A stretch of DNA of 64,000 bases from Misgurnus anguillicaudatus (GCF_027580225.2 NC_073359.2:13571001-13635000); one strand, 5' to 3'; positions 22,101 to 32,800 are shown, counted from the stretch's first letter. Made by a program: numbers and translations. The notes: generated from the letters alone by a model not told the origin.

Positions 22101-23724
22101 TATTTTCTGTTGATTTTGGACAGACTTTACCTTCTATAACTCCAGCTGGAAAAAGCATCTCCATCACCTCAGGGACCTGAAGGCTTTCCGTTTTTGATGG
22201 TCTCAAATCCTTCATCATCATGTCACCTTCTGGACCACGTTGCCATGCTGCCATTTGTGTAGCATGAAAGGTGTTCTTGCCATCAAGGGTTGAATCATTT
22301 ATGTCAATGTTGTCGCAAGTAAAATGTGTGAATCTTCCAGGTACAAAGTTAGGTGGAGTCACTGCTCCTGTCACTGAATCCATGGTTTGTAGGGTTTTTT
22401 CTGCCATAGCAGTATCAACCTGCAACAAACTGTGATAGCTGATAGTGTGCCCTGCATTGTGAAACAGTTTTACCAGTTCCTTTGATCGTGTGGCTTGGTG
22501 CAAGGTACAAGCTAATCCCACATGCTTGGGTGTCCAGTGTTTTCCACCGGTTACATTGTAGACAAGATCTTGGGACACACTTAGAACTCTTGTCTGAGTA
22601 TCAGCTTCCTCTCTATCCGAGGTGATGTCTTCATCATCTGGGCTTTCTTCCAACAGGTTGTGGCCACCAAACATCAAACGGACGAACATGAAAACGCTTT
22701 CAGGAACACACGCTATCATTTCATCTTGATTGACAACAAATCCAGTGTACTTTGGGTGTGCAAGTATGTCTGCTCTTAATTTCAATGCAACATGTACCAT
22801 TTCCAGGAATCCCTCATCAGGAGACTGATATATAGGAATTGTACAAGACTCTTCTTCCTCTGACATGAGATTTTTAAATGGCACATGTCCAAATTTTCTG
22901 GGAACAAGTAACACATATTGGTTGGGTACAGTTATGAAGTCATATGAGTCCTGTGCATATAATTGAAGTTTTTCTTTAAATGTAGCTCTCCTGCTTTTAA
23001 ATGAAGCTGGAACTTCAACATTGGCCTTTTCTGCTAATTCACAGTATCTGTTCCACACTTCAGAAAGTTGAAGGACATGTCCTTTCTTTGCAGATTGTCT
23101 GATCTCCTTGACAAGCCATTCCATAGCTAGATCAGTTTTTTCTGAACTTTCTTTGGTCTTTGATGCATTTCGCATAAACTTCTTTAAGCAGTTTGCATGG
23201 TATTTTCCTTCCGCTGCAATGAGGTCACTAATACCAGCTAGACGCACATGGGTCTCCTGGTCATACTTGGACAAATCCAGGATCTGATCACTCATCTTAA
23301 ATGTACTCACAGATGACAGTGTATCTTTCGCTTTTGTGTTTTGGCAGAAGATGCAAAGATCCCACTTGACAGATGTCGTTGAGCTTCGCAGCATTGTTGC
23401 TGATGTACTAGGTTCACCACTTTGTGGTGTGGAAATCTGCTTTTTCCTTTGTAATCTTTCAATGAGAGTCTTGCTTGTGAATAAAGAGAAACATGACTTG
23501 TGCCACAACAGCGGATTAACATCATGTACAGATATTTCCTTGATTCGATCGATTGCAGGCTTGCTGTCTATATCACACAGTTTCTCTCTTGTTTGGGAAG
23601 CACATTTTAACGTCTCAAAGCCCTTTTCTCCAGCCATTACTAACCTTTTCCTTTCTTGACAGATGAGACATTCTTCTAAATTTGGGGATCGATGAATCTG
23701 CTTGAGACTGCGAACAGCTTCCAT
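19165..23724 (-). CDS. 1519-aa transposase-like protein with PIN/XPG-like nuclease motifs
   Basis: A single uninterrupted exon. The N-terminus has two Cys/His modules: CLIC...WHKSCFSLF (about residues 19-80) and CIFC...YHANCLKKF (about 123-180). A central block (about 465-840) holds conserved-looking acidic motifs FTCDNIDIND, ITVDEALFCKLMELKW and FMRYNHINYARW, which could be an RNase-H/DDE-like core. Residues about 1160-1345 carry LFDRYHTHSIK, EEADTRIILH, SARDTDILVLL and HALTGSDS, an order of acidic residues like FEN1/XPG nucleases. The tail (about 1483-1516) is Cys-rich (CACTTGC, RCGC, SCKC), like CXC domains. No stop or frameshift, so selection or recent arrival is likely. Large multi-copy fish and invertebrate proteins of this kind are known to me as uncharacterised; a link to Academ transposons is my inference. 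Confidence 0.8.
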   Translation of the reverse strand: MEAVRSLKQIHRSPNLEECLICQERKRLVMAGEKGFETLKCASQTREKLCDIDSKPAIDRIKEISVHDVNPLLWHKSCFSLFTSKTLIERLQRKKQISTPQSGEPSTSATMLRSSTTSVKWDLCIFCQNTKAKDTLSSVSTFKMSDQILDLSKYDQETHVRLAGISDLIAAEGKYHANCLKKFMRNASKTKESSEKTDLAMEWLVKEIRQSAKKGHVLQLSEVWNRYCELAEKANVEVPASFKSRRATFKEKLQLYAQDSYDFITVPNQYVLLVPRKFGHVPFKNLMSEEEESCTIPIYQSPDEGFLEMVHVALKLRADILAHPKYTGFVVNQDEMIACVPESVFMFVRLMFGGHNLLEESPDDEDITSDREEADTQTRVLSVSQDLVYNVTGGKHWTPKHVGLACTLHQATRSKELVKLFHNAGHTISYHSLLQVDTAMAEKTLQTMDSVTGAVTPPNFVPGRFTHFTCDNIDINDSTLDGKNTFHATQMAAWQRGPEGDMMMKDLRPSKTESLQVPEVMEMLFPAGVIEGKVCPKSTENTKKEWFKKSDENGSIAKATAIDMAFFFRRQDEGDMKQGWTTFNQNHSERSPEMTSIGYMPIIQAPAHDLDTLNTVVLRCKHVARKLGQHHVVITVDEALFCKLMELKWANDDYLDCLVVRLGGLHIALKFMEVIGKHVQSSGLLEAWVEGNLLGPKTAEQVMAGKSYNKGIRAHKITLQAMWRILLPQLLSFLEERNRDLNKLLNKTKNSPVEDLVTLLASEEFQAVTEDYIKTNKNPNFLFWWGYMKMVHILLFFNRAQRDGIWDLHLCAFQKMLPYFMRYNHINYARWGTIYLNEMHQLPQPVKKEFEAGNFVVKRSLHRFNQVDPDHSQEWLGCIGKKGGGIVGITKTSSALGRWALSFNFRSLLAHDTKVAFGLDTDDDYIHNETTKGRIKRDSIDEDALLAVFQRFGLFLANLPQTLQNIANKDFATQDIEDELLTATEKGQSQLDTFVEERLLPSEGRRVTFRDKLKKNKYLTFASLFEVQQSDPITGKAKTVKADRNILQRLIAAYEAGRPVNLKSIMMHELFVVPLSLAEVNGQLRSGPKAILAKVLTADIPCPNHLGATDLQGESMLIVDGQALVVAIGKPQEAKTFGDLADIFVETVLRSGAQFQRIDVLFDRYHTHSIKSGTRKRRGRGLVAIRRPVEGRDLPLPTKWENFIAHEDNKADLARFLSQQLIVSAPDTKIIVAAGGFSDEERVEASNTTLNTDSLEAKHEEADTRIILHCIKSKASKIVVSARDTDILVLLIAHFHMMPCQKIWMKTGTAKERKYIPVHAVVEHLQMEPQVLELLPGFHALTGSDSTLYIAGHSKKTCWEVFKEYSHLLTGLGEGPELSDHTIQNAEQFFCKLYDVKDADNINEVRASMFVKGMTIERLPPTRDALYFHIQRSHFQALIWRQAHLQQPVLPPPDTMGWKTEGNSLIPQLMSLPPVPDACEEFITCACTTGCKTARCGCKPNPCTASCKCRKSNDTCMNT

Positions 23725-24386
23725 GATCAGTGGAATCAGAAATGCAAACTGGAAGAATTTATATGTCTTTATAATGCTAAAGAGGCTTCACTGACATATC
23801 CAAATGCTGTTGTCCCTGTTTTGGTGGCACTGCATTAAATTTGTTACAAAAAGGTCATTTGATCCCTGCATAATGCTCATGGCAATTTTTAACTTGAAGT
23901 ACAACCAAAAACACTGTTGATTTTTTTATGTAGTGGTTAATTGAGAGTTTGTGTTATTTTGCTTCCTTAACTTGTATTCCTTCAGATCAGTGCAAAGAAA
24001 ATACATAACAAAACAAAGCACAACTGTTAATTTCACTACACTTTGTCTATTCAAGTCTGTGGATTTCAATTCCAATATAAAAATTTAGATTATGCAAATT
24101 AGCACGTATTTAAATAGATAATGCCTCATTTGCATATGTAAACATGACATTTCAGAAAACTTGTAATACAAAAAATGTTTGTCTCTATGTAAGTGCAAAA
24201 CTGGAAAAGTTTTATGGTGATTTCTATAACTTTAAAATTTTACCCTATTCATCTGTAGTGTTTTGGCTGTGAAAAATGCACTTATTGTTTCGCCAACAAT
24301 TACAAGAAAATGGGACCGTTATTTCAATGTTATACGGTGGATCCTTATTCAGGGGACATTGAACTTTCTAAAAATGTGGTATTACA
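23725..24386 (-). promoter_or_regulatory. Upstream region of the large ORF with paired octamer motifs
   Basis: The ORF starts at 23724 and reads leftward, so this is its upstream flank. ATGCAAAT (24092-24099) and ATTTGCAT (24128-24135) are octamer (POU-factor) type words in opposite orientation 28 bases apart, about 370-410 bases upstream. There is no clear TATA box at a fixed distance. The regulatory role is a guess. Confidence 0.25.
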
Positions 24387-24684
24387 ACTTTTCCTCAAAA
24401 ATGCCTACAGGGTTACACAATCTTGAAGATTCGGACCTGACTAAAAGTGCAAGCTAGGATTTTTTTGGTTAAACTAAAATTTGGTTAATTTGTCTTGTAT
24501 ATTAGCATGTTTAGAGTGGTAGCAATGCATGCCTGATATTTCCCAATTAATTCAATATCTTAGTATTCATCGTAGCAGAAAATTTGAGCTCACTACAACC
24601 TCTCATATACAACAAAGTTAATGAAAGAAATGAAAACCAAAAGATGGATGTCAAAAAGATGACACCCACATCAATTAATTTAAT

Positions 24685-24910
24685 TAGAAACACTGCAAAA
24701 ATGACTTTCTTAGTAGTTTTGTATTTTTTTAGTACAAATATAAAAAAAATCTTAAATCAGGAAGCATTTTCTTGATGAACAAAATAACCTAAGAAAATAA
24801 GTCTAGTTTTTAGACAAAAATTTAAAATTTTATATTTTTTGCTTGTTTTAAGCACAAATTCACTTAAATTTTATATATTTTTTTGTTTTAAAGCTTGATT
24901 TTTTTTAGGT
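24685..24910. repeat. Fish interspersed repeat fragment
   Basis: Words such as CACTGCAAAAATGACTTTCT, AAATAAGTCTAGTTTTTAGA and TTGCTTGTTTTAAGC recur in a common fish repeat. Borders were not resolved. Confidence 0.5.
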
Positions 24911-24925
24911 GATTTTTATGAAGGT

Positions 24926-25432
24926 ATATTTGGTGCAAAACAACTGCACACCTGTGACAGTGGAAATTGTATTTGTAGAGATTATCCACACATGTGTATC
25001 AGTAAATTTGAAGTCACAGATGAAGATTTGCAAACTTGTAGAATTTTTTTTCTTTCCCTCAAATACAACACAACAGTTACACATTCACAAATCCTTCAGT
25101 GCAGCAGCACAAATCCCATTTTACAAATCACAGATTAAGATACTCAGAAGCTCACGTTTTTTTGCTACAATTGCTGCAGTAAATATGGTGCAAAACCTAT
25201 TGAACACCTGCATCAAAGTATGTGAAGTCACACACAAATTTTGTACATTCGCAAATCAATTTGTGCATCTGTGCGCTGAGAGTTGCATGTGTGTAAAAAA
25301 AAATTCACAAATTTTTATTTTTATTTTTGAAATATTTTCTAGCACAAACACAAGTCCATAAAAACTGCTTGAATCTGCTGCTACGAGTTTCAAACACTCT
25401 TTTTCATGTGCTCTCTGTTTTGCACCAAATAT
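24926..25432. mobile_element. Possible element with 16-bp inverted ends
   Basis: ATATTTGGTGCAAAAC (24926-24941) is exactly inverted at 25417-25432, and ATGGTGCAAAACC recurs inside at about 25183. No TSD or coding sequence is seen. Confidence 0.4.
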
Positions 25433-25721
25433 CTCAAGATAAATGGTGCGAAAGTGATTTGTATACCTGTAGGCTATGTTCAGCACTTCCCACCAGGTGG
25501 CGCCCGACACTCACTGAAGCAGAGTTTATTAATTACCAGCAATGTTTCAGCAAGGTAAATCGCCTTTATCAAGGTATTATTTTCACCAAGTGAAGAACAA
25601 TATAAATGGGAGTGCTAATTATACACAGATGAAGGTAATTACATACAATATTCCAATGATTCATTAGTAAACAAAATATAAGTTTCATAAATCTCAAACC
25701 ATCAATATAAGTAGATTAACA

Positions 25722-26155
25722 AATACAAATCTGCTTTGAATCGCTCTCGCGGTACTCTGACATCACCAAGAGGTCTGCTTAGCGCCAAATGAAGTCGAAC
25801 CTGCAGTGTAGCTGCTCACGCGACACTGTAAACAAACATGCGGAGAAGTGAACGAGTGGAGTAGTGCACAACATAAAATCCGGAGAGTTCACAACACACA
25901 TGTAAGTAAACAACATTTATATCATCAATCCAGTTTATTACTTTATCTGGAGGTAAGGCTCCAACAAAATAAAATAAGCCGGTGTTTATGTCCTGATGGT
26001 TTTTAGCTGCCTTCCAGCATGTTTGCTTGTGCTTCACAGTGTTAAACTTACTTTCTCTGTGTTCATTTGTATATCTACGTTCAAGATGTAGCCTATATGA
26101 TCTTAAACTTCTGTGAGGAAATTAATGTCCGCGTTGATGTTCAGTTAATCATCGT
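25722..26155 (-). mobile_element. Truncated copy of the hAT found at 59495-60959
   Basis: It matches, in inverted orientation, the interior of the hAT near 60165-60570 (GTCGAACCTGCAGTGTAGCT, CTGGAGGTAAGGCTCCAAC and neighbouring words). Ends and TSD are missing. Confidence 0.7.
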
Positions 26156-26369
26156 TAATTTGCTTTTATGTAGAAAGTAAAAATACTTTAAGTATTCATA
26201 TTTTATCAGTGTTTTTTTTTTTTGAAAACATACATTCCTAGCATATTATCTTAATTTTTACTCCACTACATTTCTGATTTCAAGTTTTTGGTTTATATTT
26301 AATCTTTAAGTACATTAAACATCTAGGTTTTTTACTTTTACTTAAAAAAATATTTATGTAATTAGGTAT

Positions 26370-26640
26370 TAACCCTTGTTTGGTGTTCGGGTCTGTGGGA
26401 CCCGTTTTTAATGTTTACTGAAAGAAAAATTATGCAAATAATTGTTGTTTCAACCTCAGATTCATTGGCCTTTGCTCATTTTCTATGAAGAACATAAAAA
26501 TAAACAACTTTATAATTACTGTACACTGTGTACCCCCCCTACACATTTATATTACATATGTGGTGTTCGGGTCCACTGGACCCGGGGGTAATAGAAGAGT
26601 GAAAATTGAATGTGCTATGTAACTTCACTCTGTTATTCTC
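26370..26640. repeat. Repeat with GTGTTCGGGTC...GGACCCG motifs
   Basis: GGTGTTCGGGTCTGTGGGAC (about 26381) and GGTGTTCGGGTCCACTGGAC (about 26563) are direct copies, each containing a GGGTC...GACCC dyad. This is a frequent fish repeat; borders are not defined. Confidence 0.5.
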
Positions 26641-26949
26641 CTATCTGGGACTCCTGTGAGTGCATGAGTGTGTTTGTATTTATGTCTGTACATATGTGAT
26701 GGATGCATGTCAGAGTTTTGTCCTTCTGCTCTTGCTGTAATACCGCAAGCATACAACATGTTATATATCATGCATGAACACTTGTCTGCCCCCACTGTCC
26801 CAAACAGTTTGCCTTTTGTCTAAAAGGAACCATTCTACATTTTACCATTATCTCCCTTACAAAAAAATCCATAATTTTATTGTAGTAAAATTATGGTTAT
26901 TTGATATATTGGTTACCATCTGTAAAACCATGTGTTTACCACAAAACCT

Positions 26950-27205
26950 ATGGTGTGTCCCCACAAAGATAGGAATAGGAATACCAGTATTTTTGTGACC
27001 TTGTGGGGACATTTTGAGGTCCCCATGAGAAAGCAAGCTTATAAATCAAACAGAATGATGTTTCTTGAAAATGTGAAGTAGTAGAAGGGTTTCTGTGATG
27101 GTTGGGGTTATAGGGAATGGGGTAGGTTAGGGGAATAGAATACACAGTTTGTATGGTATATAATGCATTACGTCTATGGAATGTCCCCACAAAACATGGA
27201 AACCT
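26950..27205. mobile_element. Repeat with GTCCCCACAAA ends
   Basis: GTGTCCCCACAAAGATAGGA at about 26953 and ATGTCCCCACAAAACATGG at about 27181 are in the same orientation, and TTGTGGGGACATTTT at 26999 is the inverse. This is a common fish repeat type. A TG/CG-rich microsatellite follows at 27206-27247. Confidence 0.5.
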
Positions 27206-27214
27206 GTGTGTGTG

Positions 27215-27246
<32 letters not shown>

Positions 27247-27264
27247 TGGGTGCGTACATGGTAT

Positions 27265-27850
27265 TTATCACATTGCTAGACATAAAGCTCTACTGGGACA
27301 CAGGCTGACTTTTTTTGAAAGCCTGCTGTGTGCAACACTTCTATACAATGTCTTTTGCTTAACCCACTATTCTACAGTGCAACATGGTTACTGTGAAAGA
27401 TACATATATAAAAGTGTAATCTTCATCATACCTAACATTATTAACATGTTTGGAGGCATAAATGGCATAGCATGTTTGGAAATAAGTTACAGTTAACTGT
27501 TATGTAAGTTGGTGTCCTAGAGTTAAATATTAGTAAACTAAATATTAAATTCATTTGAAAATACAGAACAGTATAACACATACATGTGTTGATTTTCTCA
27601 GCAACAATGCAATTCTATAGACTTGACAAGAGGTTTTCCTGAGATTTTTTCTCTAATGTTTGAGACCTGACAGGGTGAGGATGTAGTTTATCTTACCTCC
27701 CTTAAACTCATCGTCTCTCCTCTCTTCTTCCCTTTCCCTGCTTTGCACAAAACATTTCTGATGTACATCTACAGAAGCCAATAATGATCGAGTAATCAAA
27801 AAGATTATCATTATTATTAGAAACTTACTTTAGTCTCGTCATGTTTTCAT
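27265..27850. mobile_element. Copy of the hAT family that is split at 34675-46358
   Basis: The stretch 27265-27465 matches 34680-34870 and the stretch 27595-27845 matches 45630-45890. It therefore shows what the split element looked like before the large insertion. It is truncated on the right by a TAGGGGTGTGC repeat start. Confidence 0.75.
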
Positions 27851-27852
27851 TA

Positions 27853-28720
27853 GGGGTGTGCAGCGGAGTCAGTATTTGTATCTGTATTTGTATCTGTAAC
27901 CATCTCAAAATTATTTGTATCTGTATTTGTATTCGGATGGAACCGGAAGTGGGCGGGTCTTAACCCGGAAGTTTGTCATATTACATGAAAATGGCATTTT
28001 AACTGTTTTTTTGCTTTTTTTATAATTATAACTTAAATAACTGTAAATATTTATTAAAAATAATATTACAAAATTTTAATCAAAAAGACAAATAATTTGA
28101 TTTTCATTAATAATAGGCATGGAAAACAAACTTCCCATTTTCAAAGCCTCATACAGCTTGTGCCTATGTGCGTTGAACTTGAGAGCGCGTTGACTGTACA
28201 TCACCTTTAAGCGTTTATTGTGCCCCACAAAGACGGTTGTGTTGAACTGTTGGCACTGCTTGCTCCAGGTGGTGGCGAGAGACTCTCCGGCGGCTCAGGC
28301 TCACAAGCGGGACTGGTGGTCTCACAATCAGCCTCATTGCTAACATTAGCAACAGGTGCCTTCTCTAACGAGCAACTAGCAACCTCCTTTTTAAAAAGCT
28401 GTCGATAGAAGGCACACTTTGTAAAAGAGCTGCTCCTCTCGCTTCTTTCTCCTTTGGTTTGCTTTCGTTTAATGTTTCCGGTAGGAATGCGTCGATCCAT
28501 TATGTTTTCTGGTTTTGCGGTCTAGCTACTTTTTTTTCTTAATTTTGTCAAGAATTGACATTAAACCCGCCCTCCCGTACCATTGTACCAATTGTAAAGG
28601 GCATGTCTTCTGGTAGAAAATATTCACACTATTTAATTGGTCAATTTGCAATCGCTTATACAGTGAGTGTGTAAACATAGGATTGTTGACTTGCAAATTG
28701 TAATTTATTTTAGTGGCATA
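27853..28720. mobile_element. Partial hAT-type element with short minus-strand ORF
   Basis: It begins TAGGGGTGTGCAGCGG and has GTATTTGTATCTGTATTTGT repeats, as in a fish hAT family. A 97-codon minus-strand frame (28500-28207, MDRRIPTGNIKRKQTKGERS) is Lys/Arg-rich then Pro/Ser-rich and may be the start of a transposase, but I recognise no domain. No right end was found. Confidence 0.4.
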
Positions 28721-29935
28721 CAGTGTTAATTTCGTTGACGAAGACGATGAAGAAAATATTCGTCAACAAACCTTTTTCACGGACGAAAACTAAATAAAAA
28801 CTAAATAAAATCATATATGATGAGGAAGACTGTAATGAAATATAACTGACACTTTAGTCAACGAATAAAAATAAGATGAAAATGTTAGGGAGGGATGGAT
28901 GGAGAAGAGATCCAATCGGAGCTACTCATTTTGTGGGACAGTTGGGAAGAAATCCAATCAGAGCGAATCTTTGAGGGTAGGTTGATCTACGCAGGCAGCA
29001 GGCAGTAGAGGCATTTCAAAAACCCGCGGCAAAGTTTGTTTTCACAACAGGTTGCTTACATTATATTTAGTTGTACAGTCTTAGTTACCCAGCTTTGGCT
29101 GATTTCAGTTGACTTCGCTCGTTAGCAACATGCTAACGTTTTGCGGTGCACCCAGTCCGAAGACATGTCTCATTAACAACAAAAATGTCAGAGCTAGCGT
29201 CTAATCTGGTTACACTACAAATATGACAAGACGACAGCCTGTAAAGACGACTCCAGAAATACAAGCGAAGGTAAGCATACCCGCTAAGGTTATTTTATCA
29301 GATAAACCACCGTGTTTTCGCTAAACTTGGTATAACATAGAAACGAAAGGAATACACATCTGAACTGTATTGATTGTATTGGATTGTCTGAATTAATACT
29401 GAATATAAATATTCAGTTTCTTCAAATTGAATGAAATGTGTAACGTTACTATTATAGTAGATGTTGTGCTGTTACATGACTGGACAAAGTGCGTGCGTAA
29501 GTGCGTGTGTGTGTCTCTGCCTGTGTGTCTGCGTGCATGTGTGTCTGTCTGTGTGTGCATGTCATTTAGGGACAATGCATATCTTTTTCAGGGACCATGT
29601 ATATTTTTAGGTAGAGCGGGCCTTATGCTTATTTTATGTGATATTATCTTTTGTGAAAAAGCCACGGTCAGTTTTTTTGACATTAAGAATAAAATAAAAT
29701 ACTTGTTTTCAATAACAACCATTAAATCTGTGTCTGTATTGCATATTCAAACCTTAATACCATTCCATAACAGACTAAAAAACTTAAGACTAGACTAAAA
29801 CTCTTATGACATTTTGTCGACTAAAACTAGACTAAGACTAAAAGATGTCAGATGACTAAAATAAGACTAAAACAAAATGGTGTGTTATTCAAAAGACTAA
29901 GACTAAATCAGAATTTGCTGCTAAAATTAACACTG
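28721..29935. mobile_element. hAT element, non-autonomous
   Basis: CAGTGTTAATTTCGTTGACG at the left and CTAAAATTAACACTG at the right, with a perfect 8-bp TSD GTGGCATA (28713-28720, 29936-29943). A possible splice donor (GCGAAGGTAAGC) lies near 29265. TG-rich simple sequence occupies about 29490-29560. No transposase remains. Confidence 0.9.
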
Positions 29936-29943
29936 GTGGCATA

Positions 29944-30404
29944 AATGCACATTAAATCAAAATAAGTTTTTTGTACAAAATGTGTTTTTTGTATTTGATG
30001 TCGTTGTGCAAAAAAAAATGTAAAAAAATGCACGTTACATGACATGTCGTCGGGGGGCCCCTGGTGGCCGGAGGCCCTGGGGCAACTGCCCCATTTGCCC
30101 ATATGGTATTCCGGCCATGCGTACCATGACCTCTTGCTGGTGTGAAGTTAACTCTGTCTGTCCCTCATCATGACCAGGCTGTGGATGCTCATGCTCGCGA
30201 CTTGGGGACCAATCACAGCTAGTAGGCCGACTCTTCTTCCTCATTTTTTTTTATACGTATCAGCATATAAGTGATTGTATTAGTGCCCCTGCTGTTGGGT
30301 GTTCATATTGCGTTATTAGACTTTTTTCCCGACGGCCGTGCAACGGCCTTGGTTGAACGGCCGTTCTGAGTTTTCCAGAACGCACAGATTGCCAATCCGT
30401 CCCT
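29944..30404 (-). mobile_element. hAT fragment, right end only
   Basis: The end CCAATCCGTCCCTG at 30404 is a hAT-like terminus. A 70-codon minus-strand frame (30244-30035, MRKKSRPTSCDWSPSREHEH) looks like the start of a transposon protein. The left end is absent. Confidence 0.4.
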
Positions 30405-30730
30405 GGATATTAGGAGTATGTAACTGGTATTAAAATTACTTTGACTAGATTTTTGTTTTGAGTTTTTTTTGTTTTGAGTTTTCCTTTTATTTATATATAT
30501 TTTTGTACTAAAGTTTTTATTTTCTAAAATTATTATTTTTTTATTAATGTTATACTTTCCATATGTTTGTATTCATGCTGAAGTAATGAACTTCACGAAA
30601 TTTCGTTTGAATCATTTTTGTTTAAATATCTAAAATGTAGAGGAACTTTTCTTTGAGTACCTGTTTGGCGAGGGAGTGTCATCAGCGGGGCACATCCGGG
30701 GTTTCTCATCGTGCGTTTTGCGTTGGCCTC

Positions 30731-30790
30731 AGTTTCACTGCATGAGGTTGGTGGACGCATGCACGTGTGGTCCTCCCTATAAACAACACT
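30731..30790. repeat. Left half of a repeat unit split by 16.5 kb
   Basis: AGTTTCACTGCATGAGGTTG through AACAACACT matches 50190-50309 apart from a 60-bp difference there. The next bases of the intact unit (GTGTGTCAGAGTGGGAGGAG) are found at 47278. Confidence 0.85.
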
Positions 30791-31099
30791 GGTATGTTGA
30801 TTGTTTTTTTGCCTGAATGTGTATATTTATCATTGGATAAATGTAATTAAAATTGTGTCAACATTCAATAGTATTAGCTGCAACAACCCTTATGCAACAA
30901 AAATATATTTCTCAATATATTACATGACAATATATTTAATGTGTCTCCATATATTGTGAAATTTACATAGTAATATATATCATGATATATTATATAAAAA
31001 TATATTATATATATGTAAGTGATATATTGCAATATATTATACAATACTGCAATTATTGCCGTTTTCATATATTGATTAAATACATCTCATTATACTATT

Positions 31100-32800
31100 T
31101 AATATATCCCATAATATATTGGAAATATATGAAGTAATATATTGATGCATATATTCTAAATGTATGTAATATATTGAAGTATATATTGGCAATATAGTAA
31201 TATGTTGATACATATATTTTAAATGTATGTAATATATTGATACATATATTTTAAATGTATGTAATATATTGCAGTATATATTGGCAATATATGGAGTAAT
31301 ATGTTGATACATATATTCTTTATGTATGTAATATATTGCAGCATATATTGGCAATATATGGAGTAATATGTTGATACATATATTTTAAATGTATGTAATA
31401 TATTGCAGTATATATTGGCAATATATGGAGTAATATGTTGATAAATATAATCTTAATGTATGTAATATATTGCAGTATATATTGGCAATATATGGAGTAA
31501 TATGTTGATGCATATATTCTTTATGTATGTAATATATTGCAGTATATATTGGCAATATATGGAGTAATATGTTGATGCATATATTATTTATGTATGTAAT
31601 ATATTGCAGAATATATTGGCAATATATGGAGTAATATGTTGATGCATATATTATTTATGTATGTAATATATTGCAGTATATATTGGCAATATATGGAGTA
31701 ATATGTTGATGCATATATTATTTATGTATGTAATATATTGCAGTATATATTGGCAATATATGGAGTAATATGTTGATGCATATGAAGAGTTTGGTTCCAA
31801 AACGCAATAAACGCCATTTTTGAAAAAAATGAGTTACTGCCAAAATCAGTATTATATCAGGTCAGTAGTTAAAAGTAAATAATTAATTTTACGCAAAATC
31901 CAATACCCGCCGTGATATTCTGTCATCTTTTCTCCCTTTTTTCCCAAAATGCGACAAACGCCACAGCTCCTTTTTTACAGAATGCAATAAATCCATTTCT
32001 GATATTACAGCGGACCATTCACGCAATGTAAACAAACATGGCGGCGCGCTGAGTACACGGAGTCCTAGTTTTCCTCATCTACTTTGTACTCCGTGATCAA
32101 CAAACAAAACAAAATAATACTTTAATAGCATTGTCAAACCTGTGATGGTTTTCTGTGACGGGAAAGAAACGTAAGCCATCAACAGCTAATAATTTCCGCG
32201 AGAGGCACTCGGTTGCTTGCTCTCCAGACCGCATCAAGCTTCTCATGCTAAAACATTGTGTTCTTAATATAACAAAGTAAGTGTTTTGGTTAATGCCATT
32301 AATGTTTATTTTTTAATCATTGTATACCACTAGTCAACTAAATAAATATAAAATGGTAAAGATGAATGCACATTTATACATTGATTTAATAGATTTATAG
32401 CATTTTGAAATAAAAAACTGTCATGGATTTATTGCATTTTGTGGAAAAAAGAATTAGTTTTTATAATAAATCTTTGAATATCAAGTTATGGATTTGAATT
32501 TTTTATGTTTTTATAACCTAAAGATGCTATGTGAAAGTTTGTAACAGAAAATACTGGTTTTCATCTTGTCACTTTCTTGGTATAGAAAACACGTTTTTAC
32601 CGAAATTTGTCAAAATGGATTTATTGCGTTTTGGAACCAAACTCTTCATATATTCTTTATGCATGTAATATATTGCAGTATATATTGGCAATATATGGAG
32701 TAATATGTTGATGCATATATTCTTTATGTATGCAATATATTGCAGTATATTGTAAAATACATGAGTAATATGTTGATACATATATTCTATATATATGTAA
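31100..32800. repeat. 67-bp AT-rich tandem array, interrupted
   Basis: Units contain ATTGGCAATATATGGAGTAA and recur every 67 bases (for example at 31292, 31359 and 31426). The array is broken by the element at 31784-32647 and resumes in register after it. Confidence 0.85.
31784..32647. mobile_element. Element with GAAGAGTTTGGTTCCAAAAC ends, 4-bp TSD
   Basis: Inverted ends of about 28 bases. ATAT on both sides (31780-31783, 32648-32651); removing one copy restores the satellite unit, so the 4-bp TSD is supported. It encodes nothing recognisable. A 4-bp TSD would suit Chapaev-like elements. Confidence 0.8.

Larger units (their letters stand above)
18842..24408 (-). mobile_element. Candidate autonomous DNA transposon (possibly Academ-like)
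   Basis: Bases 18842-18863 (GTAGGCATTTTTGAGGAAAA and two more) and 24387-24408 are exact 22-bp inverted repeats bracketing the 1519-codon ORF. An exact match of that length is not expected by chance within 6 kb. Inward similarity is weak and I found no TSD next to them, so they may be subterminal and the true ends may lie further out (as far as 18547 on the left). The superfamily label rests on the protein, not on the ends. Confidence 0.5.

Noticed and set aside
18547..24408. Large-ORF element inserted into the L2-like LINE
   Set aside because: LINE sequence stops near 18546 but does not resume to the right of 24408, so ordinary 5' truncation of the LINE is the simpler reading.
27206..27283. 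Thr/His repeat frame on the minus strand
   Set aside because: It is the TG/CG microsatellite in translation.
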